Of a stretch of DNA of 64,000 nucleotides, positions 47,713 through 60,830 are shown piece by piece. The notes beneath the pieces were generated by a model. It saw nothing but the letters and a program-made list of their open reading frames with translations, did no database searches and was not told where the DNA came from. This DNA is from Argopecten irradians (taxonomy: Eukaryota; Mollusca; Bivalvia; Pectinida; Pectinidae): contig NC_091134.1 in assembly GCF_041381155.1 (NCBI RefSeq), positions 42,987,338 through 43,051,337 of the forward strand, written 5' to 3'. Every line of letters starts with the position of its first letter. The stretch's first letter is position 1. The position numbers and the translations under genes were made by a program.

Positions 47713-49194
47713 GAAGAATAGCGATCTATATGTTATCTGTCTAACGATATATTACCTTTTAACGTTTTAATCAGGATAGTATAGTTGATAAACGAAGTAT
47801 TTGTCGATATTGTACTTAGTTCGGTTTGCCGAAAGCTTGATACTGGGTGAAAATTTAAGTTTGTACTGAAGGTGTAGGACCTAGTTTCGACAAACTAGAA
47901 AAAAATGATATCGTCATATATCATTGAATTTGGCTAGGCTAATATAACATGAAGCTACATGTATCTTTTGAGAAGCAAATTACACAACTCATACAAACGG
48001 ACTGATATATATATGCCAATATGGTCTTGTACTGAATAAAATGAGATTTCATAACAATCAAGTGATTAAAACATTTTCTGTTTGACTCCATTAAACTGTG
48101 AATATTTGACACTTAATATACATGTATTTTAAGGGAGATGCATTATTAAATCAAGATACTCCAATTTTGCCGAGTAATCCTCTAGTATAAAACTACAGAA
48201 ATATTTTCATCTCTACATTGCCCCAGCCCTGCTTTTTGTCCAATTTGTACAAGTCAGTATATTTCATGAATAGGTAGATGTCTATATGTATCATGTTTAG
48301 CTAATGATAAATATGATCTTCAATAAGCATAACATGTTCAATAAAAAAGACTTTATTTACTGTACGATAAGACATAAACTGTATATATAGATGATGCATG
48401 TATTTCCTGTTTTGAGAAAATGCATGGAAGTACTCATTCAGTTGATTAAATACTATCTTACGAAAAAGTACATGTAAGCTAGTGTCAACAACAGTATTAT
48501 ATCTGTGATATAGAAACTAAAAATGTACATGTAGGCATAGACTAATTATTTTCCTGTCTACAGTAATCAGCTGAACGTAGATCAAGGATTCAGAATAAGA
48601 GATTTTTTTTCTTAGGCATACACTTGCATTTGCAGTACAGGTAATCTTGAGGATCCAAAAATCTGTTTTAGTTTACTTTGAATAATAAATAAATATCTAC
48701 ATGTATTAGATATGCAGATAAATCTCCTCAAAACAACATACGAAGACATACAGTTGTGTACGAGGACATCAATTATATTGACATTTTTGTGATCAAGTTG
48801 AAGTTATCAACTTAGATCGTTGTAACGTAGACGCTTTTCAACGCTACAATTTTGGCATCAAATTCAAATTTATGCTTGAATATCTGCCTCAAACGACTAT
48901 AGAAGCTAAGATTTCTTGACGATGGAAAGATAGATTTTGATAAAATATTTTTCTGCTAAAACAATATAAAATCATGGATTATCTAACGGGTAATTGAAGT
49001 GGAATCTTTACACGGAATTTTCAATAATCATTTTTCAGATATTATATCCAGGCAAAATAATGACTTAATTGTGCCATTTCTTAGCTTTGTATATCATCAA
49101 ATCGTTGGCATCGTGACATAAAACAGTTACAACAATTTATATTATCAGACTATTACACATTATAATGTTGAATTTATAAGATGTTTTTTACAAC

Positions 49195-51410
49195 AAGAGG
49201 CCCAAAGGGCCTTAACGGTCATCTGACTACCTTGACAATAGTAAAATTAATTATATATAGTGTCACTTTGTCAGGATCATGTCAGGATAATTTTCAATTT
49301 CTTACAACAAATTTTATTTCAAACAAGAGGCCCAAGGGCCTTAACATATAGGAAATTACTTAGATATAGTGTCATGGTAGTCATCTTCGATTTGGGATCA
49401 ACCAGAGATGTAACAATACTTTGTCGGGACCATGTCAGGATCATTTCATGTAAGTTTCAGCCAAATCCCACCGGTAGAACTTGAGAAGAAGTTCAAAATG
49501 TGTTTTCAAGATGGCGGTTGTGGCGGCCATCTTGGATTTAGGATCGACCCGAAAAATAACAACACTTTTTCGGGACCGTGTCAGGATAATTTCATGCAAG
49601 TTTCAGCCAAATCCCAAAGGTAGAACTTGAGAAGAAGTTCAAAATGTGTTTTCAAGATGGCGGCTGTGGCGGCCATCTTGGATTTCGGATTGACCCGAAA
49701 AATAACAACACTTTGTCGGGACCATGTCAGGATCATTTCATGCAAGTTTCAGCCAAATCCCAAAGGTAGAACTTGAGAAGAAGTTCAAAATGTGTTTTCA
49801 AGATGGCGGCTGTGGCGGCCATCTTGGATTTCGGATCGACCCGAAAAATACTAACACTTTGTCGGGACCATGTCAGGATCATTTCATGCAAGTTTCAGTC
49901 AAATCGCACCGGTAGAACTTGAGAAGAAGTTCAAAATGTGTTTTCAAGATGGTGGCTGTGGCCGCCATCTTGGATTTCAGATCGACCCGAAAAATAACAA
50001 CACTTTGTCGGGACCATGTAAGGATCATTTCATGCAAGTTTCAGCCAAATCCCACTGGTAGAACTTGAGAAGAAGTTCAAAATGTGTTTTCAAGATGGCG
50101 GTTGTGACGGCCATGTTGGATTTCAGATCGACCCGAAAAATAACAACACTTTGTCGGGACCGTGTCAGGATCATTTCATGCAAGTTTCAGCCAAATCCCA
50201 CTGGTAGAACTTGAGAAGAAGTTCAAAATGTGTTTTCAAGATGGCGGCTGTGGCGGCCATCTTGGATTTCGGATTGACCCGAAAAATAACAACACTTTGT
50301 CAGGACCATGTCAGGATCATTTCATGCAAGTTTCAGCCAAATCCCAAAGGTAGAACTTGAGAAGAAGTTCAAAATGTGTTTTCAAGATGGCGGCTGTGGC
50401 GGCCATGTTGGATTTCGGATCGACCCGAAAAATAACAACACTTTGTCGGGACCGTGTCAGGATCATTTCATGCAAGTTTCAGCCAAATCCCACCGGTAGA
50501 ACTTGAGAAGAAGTTCAAAATGTGTTTTCAAGATAGCGGCTGTGGCGGCCATGTTGGATTTCAGATCGACCCAAAAAATAACAACACTTTGTCGGAACCG
50601 TGTCAGGATCATTTCATGCAAGTTTAAGCCAAATCCCACTGGTAGAACTTGAGAAGAAGTTCAAAATGTGTTTTCAAGATGGCGGCTGTGGCGGCCATCT
50701 TGGATTTCGGATCGACCTGAAAAATAACAACACTTTGTCGGGACCATGTCAGGATCATTTCATGCAAGTTTCAGCCAAATCCCACTGGTAGAACTTGAGA
50801 AGAAGTTCAAAATGTGTTTTCAAGATGGCGGTTGTGGCGGCCATGTTGGATTTCAGATCGACCCGAAAAATAACAACACTTTGTTGGGACCGTGTCAGGA
50901 TCATTTCATGCAAGTTTCAGCCAAATCCCACTGGTAGAACTTGAGAAGAAGTTCAAAATGTGTTTTCAAGATGACGGCTCTCTGGCGGCCATCTTGGATT
51001 TCGGATTGACCCGAAAAATAACAACACTTTGTTGGGACCGTGTCAGGATCATTTCATGCAAGTTTCAGCCAAATCCCACCGGTAGAACTTGAGAAGAAGT
51101 TCAAAATGTGTTTTCAAGATAGCGGCTGTGGCGGCCATCTTGGATTTCAGATCGACCCAAAAAATAACAACACTTTGTCGGAACCGTGTCAGGATCATTT
51201 CATGCAAGTTTAAGCCAAATCCCACTGGTAGAACTTGAGAAGAAGTTCAAAATGTGTTTTCAAGATGGCGGCTGTGGCGGCCATCTTGGATTTCGGATCG
51301 ACCCGAAAAATAACAACACTTTGTCGGGACCGTGTCAGGAACATTTCATGCAAGTTTCAGCCAAATCCCACTGGTAGAACTTGAGAAGAAGTTCAAAATG
51401 TGAAAAAGTT
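49195..51410 (+). mobile_element. AAGAGGCCC-type element built from about 13 copies of a 146-bp repeat
   Basis: It opens with ACAAGAGGCCCAAAGGGCC then TTAACGGTCATCTGAC, the same start as the element at 33432. A second, shortened start (AACAAGAGGCCCAAGGGCC) lies at 49322. From about 49420 a 146-bp unit repeats with GAACTTGAGAAGAAGTTCAA, CAAGATGGCGG, GACCCGAAAAATAACAAC and CATGTCAGGATCATTTCATG. The spacing is exact (for example 49724, 49870, 50162, 50308). Each unit gives a 63-codon frame on the plus strand; these are by-products of the repeat. The 3' hairpin end seen in the other element is missing. Confidence 0.85.
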
Positions 51411-54400
51411 TATAAGACGGCGCACGTTTTTATACTGACCCTTCGGGTCAATGATAAAAATACTGCTCGATTTTTGTTCTAATATATAATTGTGAAAAAG
51501 GTCATTTTTAGGGGGTAGGGGTATAGAAAGGCTAATTACCGGTACTCAAAAATTCCACGGTCAATTTTTTTTTATATTCTTTCATTATAACACATATAAC
51601 TGTCTTATTATGTGGACAAAAAATAAAGAAAATTAAACAACACAATTTTTTGAAATTAGGTATTTAAGTTGGAATTCAAATGCGAAAATTGATCCTTTTT
51701 AGGCCTCATCTATACGCATTCACGTAAAAAAATCACAATTAATGTATTTGTAAGAGTGGAAATGACATTGAGGTCATTGATAGTCATATAAACTTACATA
51801 TTAAAGATAAAATCAAAGTACTCAAAGTACTGCAAATACAACGCAGCAGAAACAGAAAAATAGAATGAAATCAAATGAATTTCCAAATCAAAATATATCA
51901 ACCATATTATAAAGACTTTAATATCAATTATTTCAAGAACATTCAACTGATCACAGAAAATGCATATGTTATGTTTGACATTTTTCTTAATTAAAGTTCC
52001 TACATGAAAATTAAAAAGAAAACAAAAGTCTTCATTAAAATGAGTTTTTATCCTTAATACACTCTTGTTTCTTATGTTGCATATACACTTATTTTGGTAA
52101 AACCATGTACATATGAGGGCAGCCTTATAAGTTATTTTGCCTTTACCTCAGATCTGTGTTTAACATTCATTTAAAAACATTATTTTAAAGTACACAAAAA
52201 GGGCATATGATTAGTTTACTTTAAAACTCTTATGTCTATAAGCCTTAGATAGTAAGTCCAATTTGAATTATCATTAACAGAGATTATGTAAGTTGGACAG
52301 AGGAGTCACCAGCAGGCAACAGTTGACCTAGATGGGCTGTGTATTATATAACACTCTGTGTATTCTATACACACTCTGTTTTACCAATCAGAAGGTAGTC
52401 TTCCGATGACTACTGATTGTTCCAAAGGAATATTATTCAATGAATAGGAAATTTATGAATGGAAGTTTATGAATGAAATGGTTCAAGAGGTCACCACTAG
52501 ATGTCATTGTAGGGCAAGTCCAACTCAGTCCTACACATCAATAGTAAACCGGATAGCATTAATACAAACGCTAGTCGCATTGTATTAAAAATGTTGTTTG
52601 TAATATTTCAGTCAATAACCAAGCTTCGAAGATAAATGTGTAAAATTGTATTTTGAGAAAAACAGACGGTAAAATATGGTAATTGAGAGTACAATATTAC
52701 CAAAACCACTTGGTCAAATTTCAAATAAAAGCCTTAATAAACAGTTTATCAACTAATCTTTCAGTCAGCAAATTTTAAATAAAATTAAACAAGGTGAAAT
52801 TTTTAGGCCTAACTGTATGGAACCACCTTAATACATGAACAGTTACCTTCTACAATTTAAATTGGCCTAGAGGGAATTCCCCTTTAGAGATGTGACCCAT
52901 TAAGTTCGGGGTCGTGGGTTCAACTGTATAAAACTTATTGATATATATACATGTATCATATAATGCAGCTGCATCAAATCAGTTCCCGTTCAGGTCCATT
53001 CAATTTTTACATTTGTATAGCCATTGTTATATTGTTGTAAATACGCTGCACTGTAATATTCTATCAGTGACCACTTTTCCGGTCTCTTTTTCGCTACAAC
53101 AACAGCTAGGCCTAATCATTAATTTTTCAAATGACCTGGGTCTAAATTCAATCGAGGCTATAACAAGGTTGAAAAATGTAAGACTTTTTGCATAACACAC
53201 ACTGACACAGAAAACTGACCAAAGCTTACTGTATACAAACGATGATAAATACAAACCGATACTGTAACATTGTAAGCTTAGAAATAGTATTACTAATCAA
53301 ACACACAAAGACGTAGACATACTTTTTTTTACAAAATAGTTTATCTACGTCAGAAGTTTTTAAGGACGCGTTGCAAGATACGTTACATATAAGCTCGAGG
53401 TCGATAATTAGAACTGTCAATCACTGTTAAGTTTTGTTTTGTATTTTTTAGTTTCTCCGATACAAAACAAGACACTAGTGACTATAGTACTCATATACCT
53501 AGATTCGACCATACATCCCAACCAGTAAAATATCCGTACGCTAAACAGAATTTGGGATACCAGGACACATCTATTTACCTTTCGACCAAAAGCAAGCACA
53601 GCTGAGTTTCTTCAACGTCAAATCATATGATCAGGGTCGATGAACTTATGATGTAAACGTGTTCTCCCTGCAAGACCTCTAGCTACCTTGATTTTGAAAG
53701 TTATAATAAGATGGTCGGTTTCCGGAGAATTTATTTCCGTCAATTAAATAAAAAGCGCAATATGACATGATATCATAGAAAATAACAAAAAAATAATCTA
53801 CAATGTAAAAAAACACCAAGTAATTTGAAATTAAGCCTGAGCATAATCAATAATTTCTTGAACTTTGTCAAAAATTCATCATCTCTGTTTTTCATATTAT
53901 TCTCCATAGGAAAGCATTACGGATTTTAGGAAGCGCTCCTTCAGATATTTTGTAACTGTAACTAAAAAATAAAATATGTAAAAATATTAAATATGCATAG
54001 GGAAATAATTGCAGTTACGAAACACGTACATGTAGTTTACAGTTTATAGTGTACATGTACGTCATATATCATGTAGACCACTACATAGAGCACGGGCATT
54101 TGCAGACCAAAACATAATCGCTATGTTACAGAGCTCTGGTAGTGGTAATAAGAGATTTAAATAGACTTCATTTGGCTATCTAAATCTCTGTGGTACATGC
54201 AATTAATAAAGCCATAGATCATACATAAACTGTTATATATGCAATGTGGCTATTTGGTAATGTTCAATATCTGGACATATGTTGCATTTGTCAATCTACC
54301 ACTTTTGAATAAATAAATCTACTCTTCCATTAATGAACTCATATCCAGTTCATTTTTTGAAATCAAACTATACTATTCAAATAGCCTTGTCACAAGAGGT

Positions 54401-54847
54401 ACATAACGGCGATAGTCGAATTGGAACATATCCATAACCATAGCACACTTGTTAAACATCTTTGTTGAATTCCAAACGGCAATTCTCATCACTATTGTTT
54501 TAACTTTATGATTGTTGAATAGACTAACTCCTTCATATTTGAAACATCGTACGCGTACAGACTACATTGTAGTTATATTTTCTACATGGAGAAATAATAT
54601 TCCCTATAAAAATAATTTTAATGCACTTGATGCGTGTCCATTTTATTCGAGAATTTACGAAACGAGAACTAGATGCTAGGTTGTTAATTTATTTATGCGA
54701 GCCTTAATTAACTGGCAAAATGCGTTATCAAACAAATTAAATCCAGCGGAAGCAGACATGCGTCACGCCATTTTTTCTGTCCCCAGGTCGTTGTATCATG
54801 ATCATGGATTTTCATGTACGGCCATTGAAAATTGCTCCAATTACACT
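51411..54847. other. AT-rich intergenic stretch without a supported gene
   Basis: No reading frame here has a recognisable domain or convincing splice signals. A remnant of the CCTTAA-type MITE (CTCCATAGGAAAGCATTACG) lies at about 53900-53940. Otherwise nothing is seen. Confidence 0.4.
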
Positions 54848-55360
54848 TTAACAAGAGGCAGTGAGGGCTTGTATCACTCATCTACTTTTATTTTCTAAAT
54901 AGTTAAAAAAGTTACTGGTAATTTCCACGTAGCGAATGAAAGGATTGATTACTTTTTTACTCTATTGAGAGATGCACCTCCTGGCCTTGGGAAATCAGGG
55001 TCAAGATTTATACAAACCCTGATCCCTTTCCTACAAGGATGTTCTCTGCCAAATTTGGTTGTAATCCATACATAACACTGTGACTAGTAGCGATTTGAAG
55101 AATTGCTCACTGTTTACCACTATTGGGCCCTGTCCCTCCTGCCCCGTAACAATTTAAAAGATTTACCACTGTTTACCCGTATCAGGCACCACCCCTTCTG
55201 TCCCTGGGGGTCAGAGCCAAGAATTATACAAACACTGTTCCCATTCACCCAATGGTATTTCTGGCAAAATTTGGTAACAATCCACGAAGAGCTCTATGAC
55301 TAGTAGCGATTTAAAGCCTTTACCACCGTTTACCATTATTGGGTCTTGCCACTCCTGTCC
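54848..55360 (+). repeat. Degenerate AAGAGGC-type element, about two 210-bp units
   Basis: Starts near TTTAACAAGAGGCAGTGAGG (54847). It contains two related units, each with GACTAGTAGCGATTT and a GTTTACCAC...CTGCCC/CTGTCCC block. The style (gas/cytosine-rich block in AT-rich units after an AAGAGGC start) matches the elements at 33432 and 61909, but the sequence is diverged. Confidence 0.55.
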
Positions 55361-55374
55361 CATTCTTTCCACAG

Positions 55375-55790
55375 GTATGTTTGCTTGTTTGTTTGATTAA
55401 TTAACGTCCTATTATCAGCTAGGGTTATGTAAGGACGACCTCCCATGTATGCGGTGCGTAGCGTGTACATGTATGTAGTGCGAGGTGCGTGTTTTGGGAG
55501 ACTGCGGTATTTTTGTGTTGTGTAGTACATAGTGTAGTAGAACTCTTTACCGTTTTATAGTGCTATGTCACTGAAGCATGCTGGTGAAGACACCAAGCAA
55601 CACACACCACCCGGTCACATAATTCTGACAACGGGCGAACCAGTCATCCCAATCCCTTTATTTTGAGCGCTAAACAAGAGCAGAAACTACCACTTTTATA
55701 CAATTTTTATAGACTTTGGCTTGTCTCGGCCAGGGGACAGAACCAAGGGCCTACCTCAAAGGGGTGAGCGCTCTTGAAACAGAAGGCCAA
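55375..55790 (-). mobile_element. Retroelement fragment with V-SINE-like tail
   Basis: On the minus strand, GGTCGTCCTTACATAACCCT followed by AGCTGATAATAGGACGTTAA matches the tail of the SINE at 3905-4105 (CGTCCTTATATGACCCTGGC, TGTTAATAGGAC). The adjoining 55600-55790 (GAGCGCTAAACAAGAGCAGA, CTCGGCCAGGGGACAGAACC) looks like the body of the partner element. No reverse transcriptase frame is seen, so it may be a SINE relative or a 5'-truncated LINE. Confidence 0.5.
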
Positions 55791-55944
55791 AAGTAATGCG
55801 GTGTCAAAGAAGACGTTATGAATAAGAAAGTAAGTGAGGAAAGAAGAAAAGATAACATCTTAAATTTAGTCGCCCTTTACAATCCTTCTTATGCCCTTAC
55901 TGCTTGGCAGGATCTTCATGACTAGACCAAATTTAATCATTGGA

Positions 55945-58235
55945 ACACACCTCGTCAATCAGTTGGTAATTTATAATTGACTGACACGGTGAACATCGAG
56001 GCTTGTAGCCAATGCTATGGCGGGGGCGGGGGCCTCTAGATCTACGGCGACCTCCCGCAAAAAAAAAAAAAAAAAAAAAACCCAACATATCCATGTACTT
56101 CGGTACAATTTATTACATAAAAATGCATGTGTTCGTGTCAAATGACAGGTTGTTATAGACTTATAGCGATACGATGATCAATATATTGCAAATATTCCAG
56201 TTGTGAATATCAGAAAATAAATTACAGCCAATTTATTCAAGATGCTCCACCGCCGACAGAGTATAAACGATACTCACCATTTGAACTATAATTGGTGTTT
56301 AATCGCGTATGTATATACATGTATCTAATTAACACAAATGATAAATTAATTTGATTTGGTGCATACGTATTCAGTACTTCATTGCATATAGGACATAGTG
56401 CCACAGATTTTTTCGGGATGCAATTATTTTTTTTTATATCTTTATCTTGAAAGAGGTAGTGTAATGTGGAAGCAAACCTTAAATAAAATCATTGATTAAC
56501 CATAAAAAATACTATAACACGAAGCAAAAAATTTTCCGGTGCGTCATTTCACATATAAAAGGCGTAAAAGTAATCTCCGTTCAAAAACATACCTTTAGAA
56601 TTTTCAACTTTAGGGAATTCCCCTTTTTACCGGAAGTGACGTACTGTGAGCAACAGATTACGTCTGTGTGTGACAACACGATGGCTTCGTGCTCGATGCG
56701 TATCCATTTGAAAACATTGTATTATAACTCATCGCCTTTTTATATTTGAATTTATCTTTTTACGTACGTATACAGTTTTTTGTATGCCTAAGCTGAAGTT
56801 TTTTTTCATGTAAATGTGATAAAAATGGCAAGTTTTCGGCACAAAGGATGACGGTGCATTGTTGCAGCAGGCTGCAGCGGTATCAGGACATCTCGCACTT
56901 GGAGACCTCGGTACTTGGGTTTTTTTCACCTCGACATTTTCCCGATATCTCGGAACTTGTCGGTATCTTTGTCGGTATAATGATATAAAGATACATCATT
57001 GGCCTAATATTTAATGCCTCAACTATAAATCCTTGTTATATGAAATACTGCAGTAGATTCTACCCCTTTTATAATTAACAGAATACGAACATAAATTGTA
57101 AAAATTAAGATTGATTATAATTTTCGACACTTGTTTATACATGTACAAGAATAGTTCTCTTTTCTTTTAAAACTCTAACCAACGACGAAGATCTAAATCT
57201 TATGTCATAAACACACGTGTTTCATGGTACAATAATAATGTACATTGTAGTTCAGACTTCCGAATGTGTCAATTTACGATATATTTATACATATAAATAT
57301 TCATTAACAACCTTAATGCATGTTATCATTTTTCTTTCAAGTCGGTTAATTATAAGCTCTGCAGTTATCTTTCATATCATACAATAATTAGTTTACGGCA
57401 AATTAAATCCTTAAAAGTATCTGTCAGTGATTAATGGTAAAAGATACATGGAATGTAAATTATGCTGTCGACAGACTTTTGAAGCGTGTAGTAACTTACA
57501 AAATATCGACTTAATCCCGATCTTAAGTACTAGTTAATCGGTAAGAGAATGAAATATGCTTCAATTTCTTGATTTCAGCATTTTTGAAGATGACCTCTGA
57601 CAAGTGGTATTTTTTTCTCTATCAAAAACAAGAGAAGACGACTTTACACTTAGTATTACAAAAGTTACTTGCTTTACATCATTACCACCATTGAAAAGTT
57701 TGAGCTTCTAATTATACTTCAAGATAAAGATATAAAAAAAAAATAATTGCATCCCGAAAAAATCTGTTGCACTATGTCCTATATGCAATGAAGTACTGAA
57801 TAAGTATGCACCAAATCAAATTAATTTATCATTTGTGTTAATTAGATACATGTATATACATACGCGATTAAACACCAATTATAGTTCAAATGGTGAGTAT
57901 CGTTTATACTCTGTCGGCGGTGGAGCATCTTGAATAAAATTGGCTGTAATTTATTTTTCTGATATTCACAACTGGAATATTTGCAATATATTGATCATCG
58001 TATCGCTATAAGTCTATACAATGTAACAACCTGTCATTTGACACGAACACATGCATTTTTATGTAATAAATCTTGTACCGAAGTACATGTATATGTTGGG
58101 TATTTTTTTTTTGCGGGAGGTCGCCGTAGATCTAGAGGTCCCGCCCCCGCCATAGCATTGGCTACAAGCCTCGATGTTCACGTGTCAGTCAATTATAATT
58201 ACCAACTGATTGACGAGGTGTGTTCCATTGGTTAC
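55945..58235. mobile_element. Large inverted repeat A (about 500-bp arms)
   Basis: The left arm 55945-56450 and right arm 57735-58235 are reverse complements with few differences. Landmarks: GGAACACACCTCGTCAATCA, CTAGATCTACGGCGACCTCC and GATGCTCCACCGCCGACAGA on the left, with their complements on the right. The spacer holds the left arm of inverted repeat B. No transposase is seen. Confidence 0.85.
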
Positions 58236-60410
58236 TGAATCATTTATTTCTGCAACCAAACCGAAGCATATGATATGAAATGTGTCGCTATACAGAAATC
58301 TTCAAGTATATGTTGCAAAAAACTTTAATTTACGTTCCGGGACTTGTATTTTGCATAACCAGAATAAAATACCTATCACTGTAAAATCTACTAAATTTGA
58401 TGTATACGCCGTAAACTCCCTATGAACGGAGTAAATAGTGAACAGCTAACTTTAATTTGATTGCTGTAAAATCTTGCGATATTGGAAATTAAAGCTCAGA
58501 TATGTCAATGTCTGAGGCACGTTCATGTCTTCTCAGTAACAACTTACAAATGTACCTAGCTTCAGTTAACATTTTATGCAGAGAGAACGTGGTAAACTTT
58601 CTTGTACATATATGTTTTGTGGTTAAAAAAAACTGAAAAGTTACGTGTATTTGGCCTATGACATTGTCGAAATCAATTCTTTACGTTTGCAAATTGCAAT
58701 TAATTGTAAAATCAGATTTCCTGGTATTGTATAATTTTTTTTAATATATTTCATGCCTTTTGACATATTTTTAGTTGATTGTCACAGTTTCGTTATTTAA
58801 CCAAATTTAATTAAATTCCGTATGATCGTAGATAAAAATTTGCAGATTCCATAATAATGGTATGATTTTTCGTGGTCTATTTAATTTATATTTTAATGTT
58901 ACATGCATTTTTATCGCCAGCGGAACATGATATTGACGTCAATTTTTTGTTAAGCACTAACACAGAATTTATGGAAAATTCGTTGAAAAACGAACGTGAA
59001 ATTCGACTGAAAATTAGTCAAAATGCATTAAATATCATATATAAGAAAAGTATCAATAATATACTAAAACGAACATTCTTAAAAGTGTGCAATATAGCGA
59101 TTCCCCCTAATAAAAAGCTATTCCTTCGTTCGCGGTACCGCCAGGTGGTCGCTCTCACTGCCTTGAATGTTGCTCATATGACGTCACAATGCTTCGAAGC
59201 CAAACCGGAAGTTGCGTTGATTGTTTTTCAAACAGGTGCAAATGAGCAAATTTCGATCTTAAATATCTCGAAGATTTCTGGATCGATTTTCATAATTATT
59301 TTTTTGTTTTTGTTGGATTGAAATTTTCTTTCTGAATAAAGGAAGGAACATTTCCATTACACTACCTCTTGAAGTAAAATTAGAAGCTCAAACTTTTCAA
59401 TGGTGGTAATGATGTAAAGCAAGTAACTTTTGTAATACTAAGTGTAAAGTCGTCTTCTCTTGTTTTTGATAGAGAAAAAAATACCACTTGTCAGAGGTCA
59501 TCTTCAAAAATGCTGAAATCAAGAAATTGAAGCATATTTCATTCTCTTACCGCTTAACTAGTACTTAAGATCGGGATTAAGTCGATATTTTGTAAGTTAC
59601 TACACGCTTCAAAAGTCTGTCGACAGCATAATTTACATTCCATGTATCTTTTACCATTAATCACTGACAGATACTTTTAAGGATTTAATTTGCCGTAAAC
59701 TAATTATTGTATGATATGAAAGATAACTGCAGAGCTTATAATTAACCGACTTGAAAGAAAAATGATAACATGCATTAAGGTTGTTAATGAATATTTATAT
59801 GTATAAATATATCGTAAATTGACACATTCGGAAGTCTGAACTACAATGTACATTATTATTGTACCATGGAACACGTGTGTTTATGACATAAGATTTAGAT
59901 CTTCGTCGTTGGTTAGAGTTTTAAAAGAAAAGAGAACTATTCTTGTACATGTATAAACAAGTGTCGAAAATTATAATCAATCTTAATTTTTACAATTTAT
60001 GTTCGTATTCTGTAAATTATAAAAGGGGTAGAATCTACTGCAGTATTTCATATAACAAGGATTTATAGTTGAGGCATTAAAGATTAGGCCAATGATGTAT
60101 CTTTATATCATTAAACCGACAAAGATACCGACAAGTACCGAGATATCGGGAAAATGTCGAGGTGAAAAAAAACCAAGTACCGAGGTCTCCAAGTGCGAGA
60201 TGTCCTGATACCGCTGCAGCCTGCTGCAACAATGCATCTCAAGATGAAAACATCAGCTTAGGAATACAAAAAACTGTATACGTACATTCAAATATAAAGA
60301 ATGAGTTTATAAATTGATACGTATCGAGCACGAAAATCTGTTGTACGTAGTAAAAAGGGGAATTCCCTAAAGTTGAAAATTCTAAAGGTATGTTTTTATT
60401 ACTTTTTATG
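56570..60410. mobile_element. Large inverted repeat B (about 1-1.1-kb arms), interleaved with A
   Basis: The left arm 56580-57735 and right arm 59345-60400 are reverse complements. Shared landmarks include ACATACCTTTAGAATTTTCA, GGACATCTCGCACTTGGAGA, CTGCAGTAGATTCTACCCC and CTCTGACAAGTGGTATTTTT. The right arm of repeat A and a unique stretch (58236-59340) lie between the arms. At 60410-60830 a further degenerate copy of the arm-A/arm-B junction follows, including GCATCCCGAAAAAATTCCG and CTCCACCGCCAACAAATAG. Confidence 0.85.
58872..59321 (+). CDS. Doubtful 149-codon reading frame between inverted repeats
   Basis: It is the longest non-repetitive frame in the right third of the window. The predicted protein starts with a hydrophobic stretch (MVYLIYILMLHAFLSP), has a Lys/Asn/Ile-rich middle and ends with a hydrophobic tail (IFIIIFLFLLD). 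It matches no family I know. It lies in the only unique part of the nested inverted repeats, with TGACGTCA and CGGAAG motifs inside the frame at about 59180-59210. It could be chance in AT-rich DNA or a decayed element gene. Confidence 0.15.
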   Translation: MVYLIYILMLHAFLSPAEHDIDVNFLLSTNTEFMENSLKNEREIRLKISQNALNIIYKKSINNILKRTFLKVCNIAIPPNKKLFLRSRYRQVVALTALNVAHMTSQCFEAKPEVALIVFQTGANEQISILNISKISGSIFIIIFLFLLD

Positions 60411-60830
60411 TGAAATCCACCGCCGACAAATAGATACAACTTGAATGACTTTATATACATTAAAGATGCTCCACCGCCAACAAATAGTATTTTTTCACTA
60501 TCAAGAACAGGAGCAGATGATTTAGTATTTTTCTTCAGTTACAAAAATTACTTTCTGTACACCATTACCACCATTGAAAAGTTTGAGCTTCTAATTCTAC
60601 GTCAAGTTAAAAACATGGAAAATAATTAATTGCATCCCGAAAAAATTCCGTCGCACTATATCCTATATGGAATGAAGTACTGATTGGGCATGCACCTAAG
60701 GCAAAATGAAAAAAAAATATATATTATTTTTGTGTTAATTAGACATACATACACACGATTGAACATCAATTATTGTTCAAATAATGAATATCATTCATGC
60801 TCTGTCGACGGTTGAGCATCTTTAATGTAA

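Larger units (their letters stand above)
46816..49190. other. Upstream flank of the SV2-like gene; small hairpins, no gene
   Basis: A likely splice acceptor (TTTCAG, minus strand, about 46830) suggests an upstream non-coding exon that I cannot place. Hairpins lie at 46938-47013, at 47328-47398 (CCAACAATAGCAACG facing CAACGTTATTGTTGG) and at 47492-47570. The dispersed repeat 47607-47712 is also here. No reading frame can be supported. Confidence 0.5.

Noticed and set aside
49432..51377. Series of 63-codon plus-strand frames as a gene family
   Set aside because: They repeat at exactly 146 bp and overlap each other, so they are by-products of the tandem repeat.
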